From: Lethocerus indicus
Taxonomy: Eukaryota > Arthropoda > Insecta > Hemiptera > Belostomatidae
Assembly: GCA_019843655.1 (NCBI GenBank)
Contig: JACDQD010000003.1
Coordinates: 12,774,925-12,838,924 of the forward strand
Reading direction: 5' to 3'
Length of the DNA stretch: 64,000 bases
Positions 23,791-37,917 of the stretch are shown in pieces. Under the pieces are notes generated by a model. It worked only from the letters and a program-made list of their open reading frames with translations, searched no databases and had not been told where the DNA came from. Within the stretch, counting starts at the first letter, position 1. Every line of letters begins with the position of its first letter. The translations under genes and the position numbers were made by a program.

Positions 23791-26700
23791 AAAACGTATT
23801 GACTCTTGAAAAAAGGCCTATATTAGCTTGTGTGAACCACAGGAATAAGAAACAACTGCCTATATTACCTGACGAGCCAAAACAATCATTGAATTTCGTA
23901 CTTTAGGATATTCCTTTTATTGTTTATTAAAACATTAGACCCGATAAATGATCTTCCAAAAGCGATAAAAGATGCACTCATAATTATTACATAATGTACT
24001 GAATTTATTACCCCCTTTATGACAGGGAAGAATCCTCAATTGCAATAACTTGATGCTACATGCTAAATGATAAGTAGGCAAAGTTTTCCTGCGGCTGGGG
24101 AAATAGCTTCACGTCTTCTGAAGTCACGTTTCAACTATCGATTATTTGTTTCCGTGTACGCAATTTCGAAATTTGCAATTATATTAGTACGCTGCGGCTA
24201 ATATTTCAGAATCAGTGCCAATGTTGAATAAATGAATATTTGTGTCCGGTGTTTATAAACGTGCGTTGACTGGCTTCCGGTCCCTGTGACGGGTCTACGG
24301 CGATGGGAGGGTGGGGGAGGCGGATTACATATGCTAATTAAAATCCGGCATGAGATGATGACAAGGAGGAGGTCGGACAGCGGCCGACAGGACGCTATTA
24401 GCGCTTCACGATTTCCGAACTTTCGCCGGGCGGTCGGAGAAATTTATAGGCACTTTATGCAATTTCCGCGGCTGTAAAAAAGGGGCGGATAAAAAATATA
24501 TAATAGCGAACCCCGCACAACGTGTCCAACTAATTAGTCCGGGGTGTGGACAAATCGGAACGGAAGACACGAGCTGAATAAGCTGGATTTATGGGACGCA
24601 ATTCTGGGCAGGCCGGAGGTGGAGGATCCGGCCGAGTTCGGGCGAAATCTGCAGGAAACGGGAGGTCCGGACCAACCCATATCCTATTTAACCTGATAAG
24701 CTTTCACTCTTCTATATCCACCCTCCACCTTCAGAACTTTAGACAGAGCATTGATAAACAAAATTATAAAACATTAGCTGAGTTTTGTTTTACTTTGCGG
24801 GATTAGCAGTTGTTCCTCCTTTTTTGATGGATGATTTTAGAGTAAAATAACTTTTCCATCGCGATTCTCCGGTCGGTCCCCCTGTTCTGGCGTCTAATAT
24901 CTTCACTCAGCCTCCGTTCATTGATTTCGCCCTATCCTAGACAGGTGATTAGGATCCTCACTGCGTCAGTAACAAAATGCTTTCGGTGATGTTTCAGAGG
25001 TGAAAGAGTAAAACAAGAAATTGACCTGCCTGATGGATGGATGGGGGCAGGGGACCGCAAATTAGAGGAAGTCGTGCTGCGGTGACTGCGGGGGCCCATT
25101 TCCATGGCCCGAGGCGTCGGAAACCTAAACCCAGATCTGGCTTAATTACGCGCCCCTAATAAATGTATCTAATTGCTCTAAACAAAGTGGACAGCGTCGC
25201 CCCGAGCCCCGTGCCTCGATATATTAGCTGCAGACGGCCCCCGACACTCTAATTACAAATATTGTTATTGGTGATTGATGAACATGTCGCTTATTCGAAT
25301 TTACTTACACTGAAAACTAACGTTAGATCCTACGAATCCGTATCGCGTGTTTAAGACTTGATGATTACAAAACTACTTAACATCAAACTGAAGTAGACTG
25401 AAAAATCTATGTCATCAGACTGAGGTCAGAAGGCCGGAATGTTCTGATTAGAACTTCAATGAAATAATATAGTTTAATATAGGCAGTTGATATGACGCTC
25501 CTCTTACCTGTCTTGCTTCCTATCTATCAATCGGGCGCGTCGCAGCTCACTGAAGATCAAACTGAATATTTCGCATGACTTATCGTTCACCTCAATATGG
25601 CAATAAGGATCAATAACTTGCATGGTCAAGAAAACCAAGGTCCTGTTCTGCTATCCGTGAATCAGCAATGGTCTGAAATAAATATATTTACAAATCATTA
25701 AAAGGTTTCTGCTGTTTACAACTCTTCCAGTTTCACGATTGTTTCTGTGCCATGGAATCACTTTTCGGTAGCTTAATTTTAAGAAATTCGGGTTTCAGGT
25801 AGGCATGTACTATATCACTGTTATATTATAGTTCCATTCTTTATAAAACAAATGCCACGTTGTTTCCAAATATTCTTATTGTCGCGGTACTCAAGGTAGG
25901 GAACGGGAATTTAGAAGGTTAAGGAGTAATAATGAGTCGTTATTTCGATTGTTTATTTCTTTGCCGACGTCTAGCCGTTATCATTCGGCAGTAAAAGCGG
26001 TGTTCGACTTCATAAAGAAATATCGCTATTTCGACGCAATGCGAAGGACTCTACCGTACAGAAAGTCAAATAACATACAAGCTATGCCGAACGCTTAAAA
26101 GTAAAAAAAAAAATTTGAAGGATACGTCGAAGTAACGGAATTCTTGAATTACGAAACCCGCGTTTTCGACTTGGCGCCGTTCCATCGGCATAATTTGGAA
26201 GTTGACTCCGACCAATCGGAGTTCTCCCATCCCATATGGGAATCTCCAACTTCGATCTGAGGGGAACGTAACGGAATTTATGTTCGGTTGCGACTAGAAC
26301 GGCCAATGGGGTCGAAGGTCCAACGTCTCCGCCCCCGAACAACTGTACTTTTCGTACATCCAGTTTTCTGTCTCCAATCGCCTATTTGGTTCTAAATCTC
26401 GCCATCGTCAGTAGGCAAGTACATACGCCTGGTGTAAGCGTACTGCGTTACCCTTGATTTGTCGATAATTCGCCACTTTTTGGCTAATTTTAACAACGGA
26501 TTTATAATAAATCGTAAAATTATATATATGAAATAATTCTTTATTTTGTAATAAATCAAATTCATCAAAATAAAGTGTTCGAATATGAACGATACAATTT
26601 CCAGTCTTTAAAAATACTTATAAAGATGAAACTTTCCGTTCACAAATCATCAAATTTATGGGATTACTACAAAACTCATCGACCATCATCCTCTTCACAA

Positions 26701-27221
26701 TTTACGAAAGTTTATTCGGTAATTTACCTGAACGAATAATTTACCACCCCCTTCAGTCAGTGGAAAAACGGCAAGGAGATGAGAATTGCCATTAATTATT
26801 GAGCCGTTTGTAAATGCTGAGCGGGACGGGCAATGACGTAATGTCCGCCTGATGCCGAAGATCTGCCAAATAAACAGCCCGCCAACCTGAATAAATTATC
26901 GTGTCTGCATTATAATAATATAAGGAGGAAGAGGGATTCTTGCCTGCTCCGGAGGATTAAACATCGCAGTCGATTATTATATCCCCTCAATGAGTCCCCG
27001 GGATGCACGTTTTCCGATTTATTTTTGGGAAACTTAACGACCCTGTAAACGCTCAGAACAAGGTTCGATAGTAGCGATCAATTATCCTGGAAATAAGACC
27101 ACACGCGCCGGCTCCAGGTATGTTCTCGATGGTATAATTAAGTCAACACGTAGCCACCCTCGAATCCCAGTCACGGCCGCGGCCATCTTAAGTTATCCCC
27201 TACATACGGGAGAACATTTAT

Positions 27222-27253
27222 AGAACACCCATCACATATATTAAGGGTGTTCT
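27222..27253. repeat. 9-bp stem hairpin
   Basis: AGAACACCC (27222-27230) and GGGTGTTCT (27245-27253) are exact reverse complements with a 14-nt loop. Confidence 0.75.
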
Positions 27254-27387
27254 CGAGGCACTGAAAAACCAGGATTAATGAGTGCCCGTAGGCGGAAGCC
27301 TAGAACGTGTCAAACTGAGAAAAAATCCTCTCCTGCTTAATATTCTGTTAGCAATTAACGGTTGTTTATGTGCCTACCAGATAAATA

Positions 27388-27445
27388 AAAATGTATTCCG
27401 AGATGGAAAATTAAAAAGGTAATAATGTACCTTCCGAGATGGAAA
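27388..27445. repeat. Short tandem duplication, period 36
   Basis: TTCCGAGATGGAAA occurs at 27396-27409 and 27432-27445, each preceded by AATGTA one to three bases upstream. This indicates a local duplication of about 36 bp that has begun to diverge. Confidence 0.7.
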
Positions 27446-30400
27446 GATAATGGTCTAATATCTCTTAATATAAATTACCCGTTGCTGGGAGACTAGGATG
27501 CCGCCGCATGGGGCCCTTCCCGATATTATCAATCAGTTGTATGCAAAAAAATCATTTATTTAAATATTATCTTTAAAACGCAAGTTATCGATGGATACTC
27601 ATCATTACAAAGTAGCAAATTAAGAACCATATTTTTACCTACATGTCATTTAAGCCAGCCTGTAATATGCTGTAGGTTATGTTTTTAGTTGAATTACCTA
27701 AATATGTAACAAAGGTTTATGGATTTAAAACAATGCGTACGAATTATTCCGCGGAAAGAATATTTTGTAATTACTTCCCCAGGTCTCATCAAGGCGTGGG
27801 AATACTCAGTATATAGACCAAAATCGCCACTCGTACAACGCGCTCATTTCAATCAACAATTTTGGCGGCAATTATAAATTTGACCTTAGTAAATCTTCCC
27901 CAGTTGAAGGGCTGATACTAGTGTAGTGTTTGTAAATTGGCGATTGGCCTTGTGGTGAGCCGGAGACCGTGAGGGAGTTGAGAAAGTCGGCGAAGGAAAC
28001 GGAACATGAGCCGGTGACTCATGACCGGCTCGTAGATAAGCGGAGCGCCGATCGGTAGAAGGCCGGCTGATAGGGTTCAGGTGGCACACCTCCGACAGGT
28101 TCAAACCGACCTTACTTTCGACCCGGTTTTTACCTTACTCAGCAAACAGTTCACGCCCCCCCCCCTGATACAATAATGAGCGGTCACTGCAATGAGCACG
28201 TCTTATTTCTGAGTTCAGCTTAAATACAGTCGGATATATATTTTTTTTTTTGTTATCCCCGTTGTTACGGTCCAGTTTTCAGTGCGCACGAACTCCGGCC
28301 GTTGCGAAAATTGCCGGCCCCCAATTCGCAATACTGATATTTACAGAGTTTAAGTACTGAAGCGGCCAGACAATAGAAACAATCGAGTTTGCCCTACCAG
28401 AACAACGGGTAAACTATCACGAAATCAGCTACGCGGCGATGGGGGGGGGATACAGTTCTTCGTGGAGAACGTAAATTGTGGCTTTAATCAGGGTTTAAAA
28501 AAAATCTATATATTTACAACGCAGTAAATTATTGTACTTGCATACTTAAAAATTAATACAATTTGATTCCATTCCGAACAAACAGAGCGTACACGAAATT
28601 AGTTATTTGGGGGGATACATTTAATGCACGAAAGTAATTTAGAACTTCCGGCCCAATCTTCCCGATCATCGAAAATGGTGCAAAAGCGTCGATAAGTGGT
28701 AAATTCTCTATCAAAGACTGAATTACGGGCTGAGATCGATTTACAGGACGATTGATCCTTCCCCAGGCATCGATTATATTTTATAGCGTTCGATCCTCCT
28801 CAGGTCCGGTCACGCTGTTCCAATCATCCCGGCTCTTGATCTGAATCCAAGTCTTCGAAATGCACGAGTTTGCGTCTATCATTCACCGGCACAATTTCCC
28901 CAGTCATTTTCATTTTATTCGATATTATTTTGTTTGTAGCCGCTATTAGCAGTCGCTCTATATACTCCGCCATCATGATGGTTTGGATATGACTTGAGAG
29001 AAGATTGGGAGTGACCATATATCTTTTTAAAACGCGATAACTCAAATATATTTAGGAAATACACGAGTAAACAGCATATGAAAACGACATAGTAGTAAGT
29101 GGTTGTGTCACTAATTTAGGTTAATATAAATGCCTAATCTAATGTTTAAGAATCATTTCATTTAATAACTCCTTATTTAAATCAGCGTATGCTTTCGTCG
29201 ATCCTGCCAGTTTGACAAAGTTTGAAAGTGCCAAAAGCTTCGCTCGTGTCAGCTGAACTAAGAAAAAATATACTCATTCCCGTTATGTTGGACATCGAGA
29301 AAAGCGTTTACTGGAAACGCTCCGCGGAAGCGTTATTTGAAACGGTTGCGGCGTCCATTATTCCATACATCACGGTGCCGGCTGGAATAGCATCACGCGT
29401 TTTATCGTTTTCCCCCCGGGGGCGAACTTTGGCGGCTACAGTCACGAATGGAGTCGTGATCCAATTTCGGATTTGAGGCTGGTCAGCGAGAAAATTGCAC
29501 CCGTTAGGAAAGGTGGCACTCGTTATATCGGCGGTGGTAATACCCGGCCGGGGCCCCTCCGCTCAGCGTTAATTCCGCACCTCCATTTCGAAACCCACCC
29601 AGAACCCGAGTGTACACAGTTGAAAAAGTACAAATACCCGGGACGACCCTTTCTCTATAAAAACTGGGCTATCCCCTCCAGTTCCCCACTCGTTAACCTA
29701 CCTAGACAATCACCACTATCGAAACTACCGCTGGATCGAGAGCCGGAAAAATCGATTGAATTTGGGCTGTAAACAAATAATTCCATTGGATCCCTTATAA
29801 AATCGGATAAATAAAAGCTTCAAATTCCTAAAGAATAACCGCGACGTATTAGTAAATTCATTATGGACAATAAGAAACGCGGTATATACGTTTGAGGAGG
29901 TTGATAAACGTCATTTTCAGTTCCCTGTAACCATTTACTTACGAAAAAGGTCTATTTCTACACGGAAATCATATTAAACTCTAGGCAATTAATCGTTCGA
30001 GGTTATCATTTCATCCGATGTTCTCAATTTGAAACAGGAATAGTTCATAAGTAGTGTTCCTGAAAATTAAAATTCAATATCGGATTTGTTAGTTCGAAAA
30101 GCCGTCCTTCTCTAAGTAGGCATCAAGATATTTTTCCCTAACCTTGCCAGGAAACCGATGGAAAATATTTCCGGGCGCTAATGTTTGTCCACCGTCCCTA
30201 AAAAGAGCTGTTCGGGGCGGCCGGACGTGGGATCGTTCCGGAAATTCGGACTTGGGCTTTTGCAGTCGGTTGAGAAGAGGAAACGCATTAATGGAAGGCC
30301 GGCTGGCACGGGCCCTTTAATGACGGCCGGCCCACTTCCCGGCTAATGAAGCTTTCTAAAGCCCCGCACCTCTTCCTAAACCAGTGTCTCCGGCACCAAT

Positions 30401-31034
30401 CCGGACCATCTCGTTTCCCAAATTGATCCTGTCTTTAATAAAAACGAAAGCGAGACCAATTTGAAAAGTTTTTATTGCTACGTCTACAGCGCCGATTTAA
30501 CGACCGATTTTTTGACGCCGAGGAACTCTTTAATTACACTTTCGCGTGTCAGTACCGAATCCCTCAGCCAACATTACTGCGGATATAGTTTCCAAACGTC
30601 CGTACTCTGAGGAATGTAATTCTTAGGAACGGGGTCCGTATGACCCATTTCAATGACCCATCTGTGTGTCCTGACTATTCTTTCTCCATTTCTTAATAAG
30701 AAAGAATTCCTTGCCTTTCCAATGCCCGTATCCTGTAGATGCCCTCACCAGTTTCCATGAAGCCAGCAGCACAAGGAGCAGACAGTGAGGAGCTCGAATG
30801 CAAATTTAGGGACCCTCTCGGGTGGTAGAGGGCGGCTTATGCGGCGTGCTGTGATGAGAGCCGAAAGAAAGGCGGGATATTTTCAGGCACCGGTGTCGAA
30901 TTTTCCAAGCCGCGCTTAATATGAAATATTCTGCTATTACCATAGGAAGGCTGGGCCCGACGTTTTATTTTATATAGTAAAAGAGACCCTACAGGAGAAC
31001 TTGGCAAGAATAGCGAAAAACCCCCTAGGGAGGA

Positions 31035-31124
31035 GACGACCCCATCATCCGACCAGGGGTCGTCGTATAATCACATGCCTGTTTAGCTCCTTGGAAAAAG
31101 TACTACTTTACAGTAAAGTACAAT
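31035..31124. repeat. Cluster of inverted repeats
   Basis: GACGACCCC/GGGGTCGTC (31035-31043 and 31056-31064) has a 12-nt loop. TACTTTAC/GTAAAGTA (31104-31111 and 31113-31120) is a near-perfect palindrome around one base. GTACAAT (31118-31124) has its complement ATTGTAC about 14 bp downstream. The following DNA is A-rich. Confidence 0.7.
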
Positions 31125-34100
31125 ACGTTATGAATCATTGTACAATAAAATAAAAAAAATAAAATATAGAATAAAAATATAGAAAAGATGTACACTTACA
31201 GTAGTTTTATTCATCGAATTCTGTTTGGGCACTTATTTGGATTGTAAGAATTGATTATAATAATAAACATGATTGGAAGCTGCCCTACAAGGATTGCACT
31301 ACACCCTCACACTGGAATCGAGAAATTGTCACGTAAATCTTCTTTTTTTTGCGTATGCAGCGATAATTCGACGATTGTTAACACAGGCTCAGGGAAACTA
31401 CGGGCCTTCGGGTTGGTATAACCGGGCAAAGGCCAGGGACTAAATAAGCAGGAAAATTATAGGAATTATAAACCTGTATTAAGCGCGTAATTAACTCAAG
31501 AGGATTCAGAAATAGGACTCGTAAATAGTGAAACTCTCGTCTTCGATTTCTCCCCCGTGCGCTTATTGCTCCCTGAGTCGATAATTGGCCGGGTCCAGGG
31601 TCCTGCGGCTTGCATAAGCCCCTCCGCAACACGCTTTGCATATCTGGTCCACATCTGGCCTGGGGCCGTCATGAAAAACATTGCTTACAATTAAGACGAG
31701 CCCAACTGGCTTAATATATCTGTTTGATTTTAAATATAATCGCTATTCAAATGAAGTTATCCGCTTAGGCCATCGTCGGTCAGTCGCCCGCTGGCTCGTG
31801 TTCCGCCCCCCACACCTTAATACTATTCCATTTTTCTTTCTGGATTTATTGCTTAGCGTTGGACTGCACGACGTTCGGCCTAATAGATCCGGGGAAAATC
31901 CCAAGAGAAAAGATGCCGGCCAACATGTTGATGAAGAACTCGGTAGGACCCAGGTAAACCGAGGCGGCTTACTGAGGATGATATAAAAGGTTTATTTAAT
32001 ATTACGAAACAAGCCTTAATCTACTGATGGCGCTGTGCTGAATATGGCGAGAAGCCGATAGCGACCTGGCATTGCCGTATGTAGCAAGTGGAGAGAGAAG
32101 ATCGCGACCAACAAACAGGTATCTTAAAGTAACTAAAATGTATACTCAAAAATATGAAAATACAATTAACTGTAATTAATATAATTTGAAAATATTTTTA
32201 ATTACTGCAATTTGGTATATATTTTCTAATATTATCTAATGCTCCATTATCCGAAAATCTGGGTGAAAGGAAGAGTAGCGGCATTAATTATTTCTGAGAA
32301 TTACTGCGCTCCATTGCAATTCGTTGCATAGACTCAAAGGCGTGATGCAACGCCTATTTGAAGCATTCATGAATATTACAGCTTAGAATGCAATCTTTAT
32401 AATCTGCCGACTGACTTTCTCTGAATAACAAAACGAATAATAAATCGCCAACAGGTGTCTCGTCTGCGGATTCGTTGAGTATGGAGAATTGCATTGGAAT
32501 TTTGCCGCCGTTAACGGGCGAAAATTGACCACTGCTTTACTACAAACCGCTAGAGAAGGAGGACAACATAATACAAAAGCGATGAATGATTTTCGCTTCC
32601 AATGCCTTGCAATTAAGCTCTCGATTTTACTCGACATAACTTTCTAATTGGGAGGGGCATAAAATCTAGGAGTGATACACATCAACTACGTTAAGTGATT
32701 CTTGCGATGATCTTTATATCTAAATAAAAATATTCCTAATGCAACACTAAATGAAGTTCGTAGCAAGAAACAGGTGGTGAGGTCTTTTTTAATAATTCGT
32801 ATTTATATTTTGACATTCACAAGTCAAAAAGAGCCTTCACTGAGTGGTTTCTTTTATTACGACAATCAAAGACACATACCGCCATTGTACCCATAACTCT
32901 AAGGACGGAGTCCTGCACCAGAAAATGTGGTATTTTATAACAAATGGCAAAATACTAGTGATATACGTTGAAGTAATTAATTAGATTTTATTTTAATTAT
33001 TCTAGTAGTTATAATAATAACGCTACAACTAATTAATGTCGGCATTAATGTTGTAATGCACCTTTCGAGTGTTGACTTAAGTCACGGAAGGTTTTTACGT
33101 TTTCAGTGTACGGAAAAATTCATCTTTCTAAATCGAGATAGGATTGAATTCCAGAGTAAGAGTTTAGTTGGACCGGAGGGATTATGGAAATATGAATTAC
33201 CATTTCAAAAGATTCCGGTCTAATATACCCGGGTCGGACGTTAATCAGTGCATCGTGGAGGGCGTTGACTGAACCGCCGGCGGAAGTTCAGGGAAGAAAG
33301 AAAAGGATCCGTCGACTCCTTTTGTGTAATTCTAAGTGGGGGGCAATTAACACGTTATCGCCGACCGAGATGCATGCGAAAATTATTGAATAAAATAATG
33401 CATCATCGCCAATTAACTGAGCCGTCGGCAATGCAGGGTTTATATAACTACACAAGCGGCACATAACTCGTATAATTTAATTCGTGTTTCCCCGTGTTAC
33501 TTTCCCGTGGAACAAAGGATATATTCAGTTTATTCGTACTGAATCAGAACAAATTACTTGTGTCCTACGGGTGAAAGATGAGTGGGCTTGGGAATATTAT
33601 CAGTGTCACAAACCTTTCTCCCTTCGCGCTCGTTTCTTCCTGTGCTAGTTCTGTGCAGTATGGTAAAATAATGAGGCTGCCACACTTTAAACCATTAGTT
33701 TTCACAAATTCGGTATGCGTAATTTTAAGTAGAATCCAAAATTAGTTGACAGGAAGGTGATACGATAATATTACCGGAGTTAAATTTCCAAATTCAATCC
33801 GGGAATTGGTCACAGTTCAGGGAGGTTTTGACTCGATGGTTCGATAAAGGGTCGGGCAGAATGAAAGTGGGGGGGGGGGCGGTATCTTGAATCGAAATTA
33901 GGACCAATTTTTCGGTTGTCGGTGTTGGAACTGGTCTAATTCGTGGATACTTTCAAATTGAGAACAATCGGACGGCCAAACCTTCTAAGGTCTAACCCGA
34001 GATGAGGTGATCCGACGTATATGGGCCGTTAAGAAGGGATCGTACATCAACCCGTCAATCGCTCCAGACTAAAATAAAAATTGTTCTCAATCGCCGATTC

Positions 34101-34500
34101 GAAATAGCGTCCGCTTCGTAGAATACCGGGAGATAGGCCAATTTACGGGTGCGTGATTCAATCAGGGATAAAACGCGAGTAAATCGCGTGTATTTTAAAC
34201 TCGGCTAGAGGTGGCTCTACAGGCCGATCCCGGTAGGACGTCCCCATCGAAAACACGGACAAATATAACGAAAAGGATGCTGCACCAAGAAACCACATTG
34301 AACCTTCCAATTATTTCTAAATCAACTTCAATTTTATACTGATCGACAATTTGATAATATCATATTACGTATTTATAGCAATGATGGTTCTGATGATAGT
34401 AAGTATAAATAAAAGGCCGCCTCTTATAATAAACAAGTTGAATATGTTGTATAGTCACTGAGTAATTAGATGGCAAGACATTTATTTCAGTTGATTTTAG

Positions 34501-34542
34501 TTATAAATATAAATTATCATACAATTAAATTTATATTTATAA
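34501..34542. repeat. AT-only inverted repeat with 15-bp arms
   Basis: TTATAAATATAAATT (34501-34515) and its exact reverse complement (34528-34542) flank a 12-nt loop. Because the arms are A/T only, chance is less remote than for mixed-base arms. Confidence 0.75.
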
Positions 34543-35058
34543 AATTAATTGATTGAAATTGGAGTGAATTTTCTATTGTATGAAAACATAAGTTACTTGC
34601 ACTTAATATAACGTATTATTTTTTTGTACCTATAATTTTTCGCGTAACACCACGATAGACAGATATCACCCGGAAATTACTCGGTGTGTAATTGTTCTGG
34701 ACGTTCTGGTGCATTTAATGTGAGAGGTGTTGCAGGACCAACAGTCCAATGCGCTCGGAGGGTATGCAAAATGAGGAGCGGTAAATTTGAATATTAATTT
34801 AACTTAATAGCTTTGCACATGTACAGTAAGTACTGCCTGACGTAACACTAGCTTCTCTTAACTAAAATTTGAGCCTTCTAAAAGGTTTCAGGAATGGAAA
34901 AACCTTTGACGCGAATCCTAAATCGGAATGAATCTAGTTTGAATAAACCAATCCTGAATTTTCTCGAACGCTTTCCTTTTCTTTTAATTCGAACGAAATT
35001 TTATTTTAATTCATTGTACCGCGGAAACCTTTTTCTCAAATACGACCTTCCTCGATGA

Positions 35059-35094
35059 ATGGTAAATGGTAAATGGTGGTGGTGGTGGTTGTGG
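35059..35094. repeat. GGTAAAT/GGT simple repeat
   Basis: Two copies of GGTAAAT run into about five GGT units, then G/T-rich sequence. Confidence 0.8.
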
Positions 35095-35648
35095 GCGTTG
35101 TGGGGTTGGAGGCGGACGCGGCGGAGGCTTAGAATAAATAACGGGTATTGAGAGCGCGTGCCTCCCACTTTTAATATAGGTAGGTCCTCCATCTCCGGTT
35201 GGCTGATGGGACGCTCTCGATGGCGAGCCGGGCCTTTCCCATTGGCCGGCCTCGGCACGGCTTTCTTTCCCCGACTTTCATCGTCATCATATCGCACTCC
35301 GGAACCGAAGGCGCAGTCCGTACCGCCTGAAAGCATCTCCCGCATAAACGAGAACTTTCACCGCAGATAAAAATCTTCCCCCGCCTCGACCCCAGAAACG
35401 ATGTTAGCGTGCAATAACCGATTCAGTTATTGCCGTTAGACGACATTCTGTATAAACTAAATATTCGGTGTTTAAATATTGATTCGATAGTAATTGGATC
35501 AAATTGAGCTGAACGATTGTTGGATGAATTCTGATAACCGAAAAATTCTGCTTTCCGACAAAGTATCCCTAAGATGTGGAACCTGATATAATATGAAATA
35601 AATTTATTTTGAAGTAATGTCCTGTGTCTTGCCAACTATGCGGCTGAA

Positions 35649-35661
35649 AGACCGATTTCGG
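35649..35661 (+). repeat. Dispersed-repeat core AGACCGATTTCGG (copy 2)
   Basis: Identical to 53313-53325 and one base from 16877-16889 and 58678-58690. The flanks differ visibly, so only the core is conserved. Confidence 0.45.
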
Positions 35662-37915
35662 TTTTAAGAAAATTTAGAAAGACGTTTGCGCTTAAATCCT
35701 TTAATTTCAACTTTGACCGGGAGGGTATTCACATTCTTCAGGTCTCCGGGTGCGGGTTGGGGCAGTGGGGGAGGCATCCGGGACGGGGGTGCGGGGGACG
35801 ATGGCCCCCCGTTTATAGCGGACAATCGGTCGGCCTCGGCGCATTTATATTAGCGGGCTCGCTCATTTGAATGAGGCGTGCTGGCCGGGGCCCGCTACCT
35901 CGCCTGCCTCAACCTCGCATCTATTCCAGCCCTCACACGTTTACCGGTTTATTTTAGCCCCAGCTGCTAAGTAAAAGAGACCCAGTATTTAATCGCCCCG
36001 AAAATTGATTTGTAATTGTGGATGCAGTTCCAATTTGGGCGGAAACTTGTACTTGTGAAATATAATTGGAAGCATTCATTTAATTCTCACTAATACCAGT
36101 TTTAATTCTCAGTAAGCTATAGTAAGGTGATAAGGTGTTTCGGAGCAGTAAGTCATATGTTCGAGCCTACAGACTGGGTGACTTCCTAGGAACAAACAGG
36201 GTCCGAATTGGACATGTATAAGCCCTAAGATAAACGGAAAATATGATCAAATTTCCCAGGATTATTAATGAATCTTTCCTTAATAAGTGTAAAAACTCAG
36301 AGAAATATTAATAAGTGGACCAGTTTGGTTGCAAAATTAATTATGATCGCGGGAAGAAATCTTTGTGGAGTAACAATATTCCGTAGTTAAGGTGAGTTGA
36401 TGTTGTACAGTCGAGTGATTAGTTATAAAGTATTATTTTACGTATGTAGACGGACGGAAATGCGGAATAATAATATTATCATAGAATGTTACGAGCCACG
36501 ACAATTACGAAACGGTAACAGGCTAGAGATTGTATTACTAACGGTCGAAACCCGCGAGTTGTGCAGGAGCAGAACGCGAACCGGATCGACCGGCGCTTGA
36601 AAATAGCAGCAATCAGGCTAAGTGCAGTGGCCAAGTGTTCTCTATACCCCCGGCCAGCCACTATTCCCCTCCGAGTAGATCACTATTCTTTTTAAACCAG
36701 ATGGAATAGAATCGCCCCGTGGGATCTCCCGCAAGATGGAAAACGAAGTTCACATGGCAGAAGGAATGGAGGTCATAAATAATCTCAACACTCTCTCTAT
36801 GCATTAACTTATTAAATTAAACTATCTAAAAAACATACGTATCTAAAATGCTGATTTTTTGGGGTTCTAGTTTCATAACAGGCATACCCTATATTCTATA
36901 CGTAAAAATATATTTAAGAGTTTAATTCGTAAGGAATATTATTTATTATTAATTTGATTTTTCGGAACTAAGGAATCCTAACCGCACATCACACACCGTA
37001 CAACCTATGTGGATTGATTTCCGATGTCAGGGTAGCAATGCATTTGCGGTCTGCGTTTTATTATGCGTACGTTAGAGTTTTGTTCATTAATTTTGTTTCC
37101 TTTATATCTAGAATGTGCTTTTACTGTTTCGAAACAATCGTCTAAATAAAACATTGTACTCGGTATAGTTGCTACACAATAAGCGATATCTGAAAGTCTC
37201 AGTTCTTCTGTTATGGAAACCGGTGCTGTAAACTCAAGTTGATAACGACCGCTTCAACATTTACTATGGGTGGACACCAATAAAAGTTTATTAAACAAGG
37301 TAGCGCATTCTATCCGCTCCCACTTTCTCCTACCGGACAACACCTGTCGCATTCACAATATGGTACGTCGATGTCCCCAATGGCATCAGTAATACTCGGG
37401 TTGTCGTTTCCTGAAAAGGTTTCGACAAAACTTATCGGTAGGTGGTGACGCGCTCCCGAAAATAAGGTTGGTATTGACATATTTGAAGGTCCGAAATGAC
37501 ATAAGGTCCGACTTCCCAACCCGGTGCTGGGTAAATACAGAAGTGGGCTCATTACACGGACCAGTATGTCCGGGGAGCAATGCCGGTTGTCCCGGGGTCC
37601 GGTCTTATAGACTATACACCGCAGAGATACGCATCGGTTACACGAACATAAAACCTAGTAATTAGGCATGGCTCTACCCAGCCACCGGCACACCTTCATT
37701 TGTTCAGTATGCGATCGCCCGGGTTGGAATTCATTTAAATAAAATACTAATGAAGCGTAGCTTTCTCGGCGTTGTTGCACAAACGGTAGTTCCGCCGATT
37801 TAAAAATGGGCCGATTCCGGGCAGCTGCCTCGCAAACTGATATGAAACTTGAAGTCCAAGCGTACACATTACCCAAATATCCTACAATTTCAATTATAAG
37901 AGCTGTAATATGTAA

Positions 37916-37917
<2 letters not shown>

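Larger units (their letters stand above)
20411..31020. other. Gene-free stretch with GC patches and small repeats
   Basis: No gene is supported. A 98-codon ATG ORF at 20608-20904 has a few Cys (about residues 66-75) but no known finger spacing. GC-rich patches lie near 22220-22460, 23290-23600, 24280-24670, 25030-25230, 27930-28090 and 30150-30420. The stretch contains a 22-bp palindrome (22190), an (AAT)n tract (23774-23790), a 36-bp duplication (27388-27445), a hairpin (27222-27253) and C/G homopolymers (22449, 28156, 28441). A WD40-like peptide at 29396-29467 is listed as a finding only. Confidence 0.55.
31125..37900. other. Gene-free stretch with GC patches
   Basis: No gene is supported. 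GC-rich patches lie near 31560-31980, 35080-35410 and 35720-35970. Other contents are a run of eleven G (33869-33879), an AT hairpin (34501-34542), a GGT-rich simple repeat (35059-35094) and one repeat core (35649-35661). ORFs of 101 codons (31681-31986) and 114 codons (35001-35345, minus, containing the simple repeat as His) have no domain. Confidence 0.55.

Noticed and set aside
29193..29212. A word like the start of 18S rRNA (GATCCTGCCAGT)
   Set aside because: Only about 12 bases match; the sequence on both sides does not continue as small-subunit rRNA.
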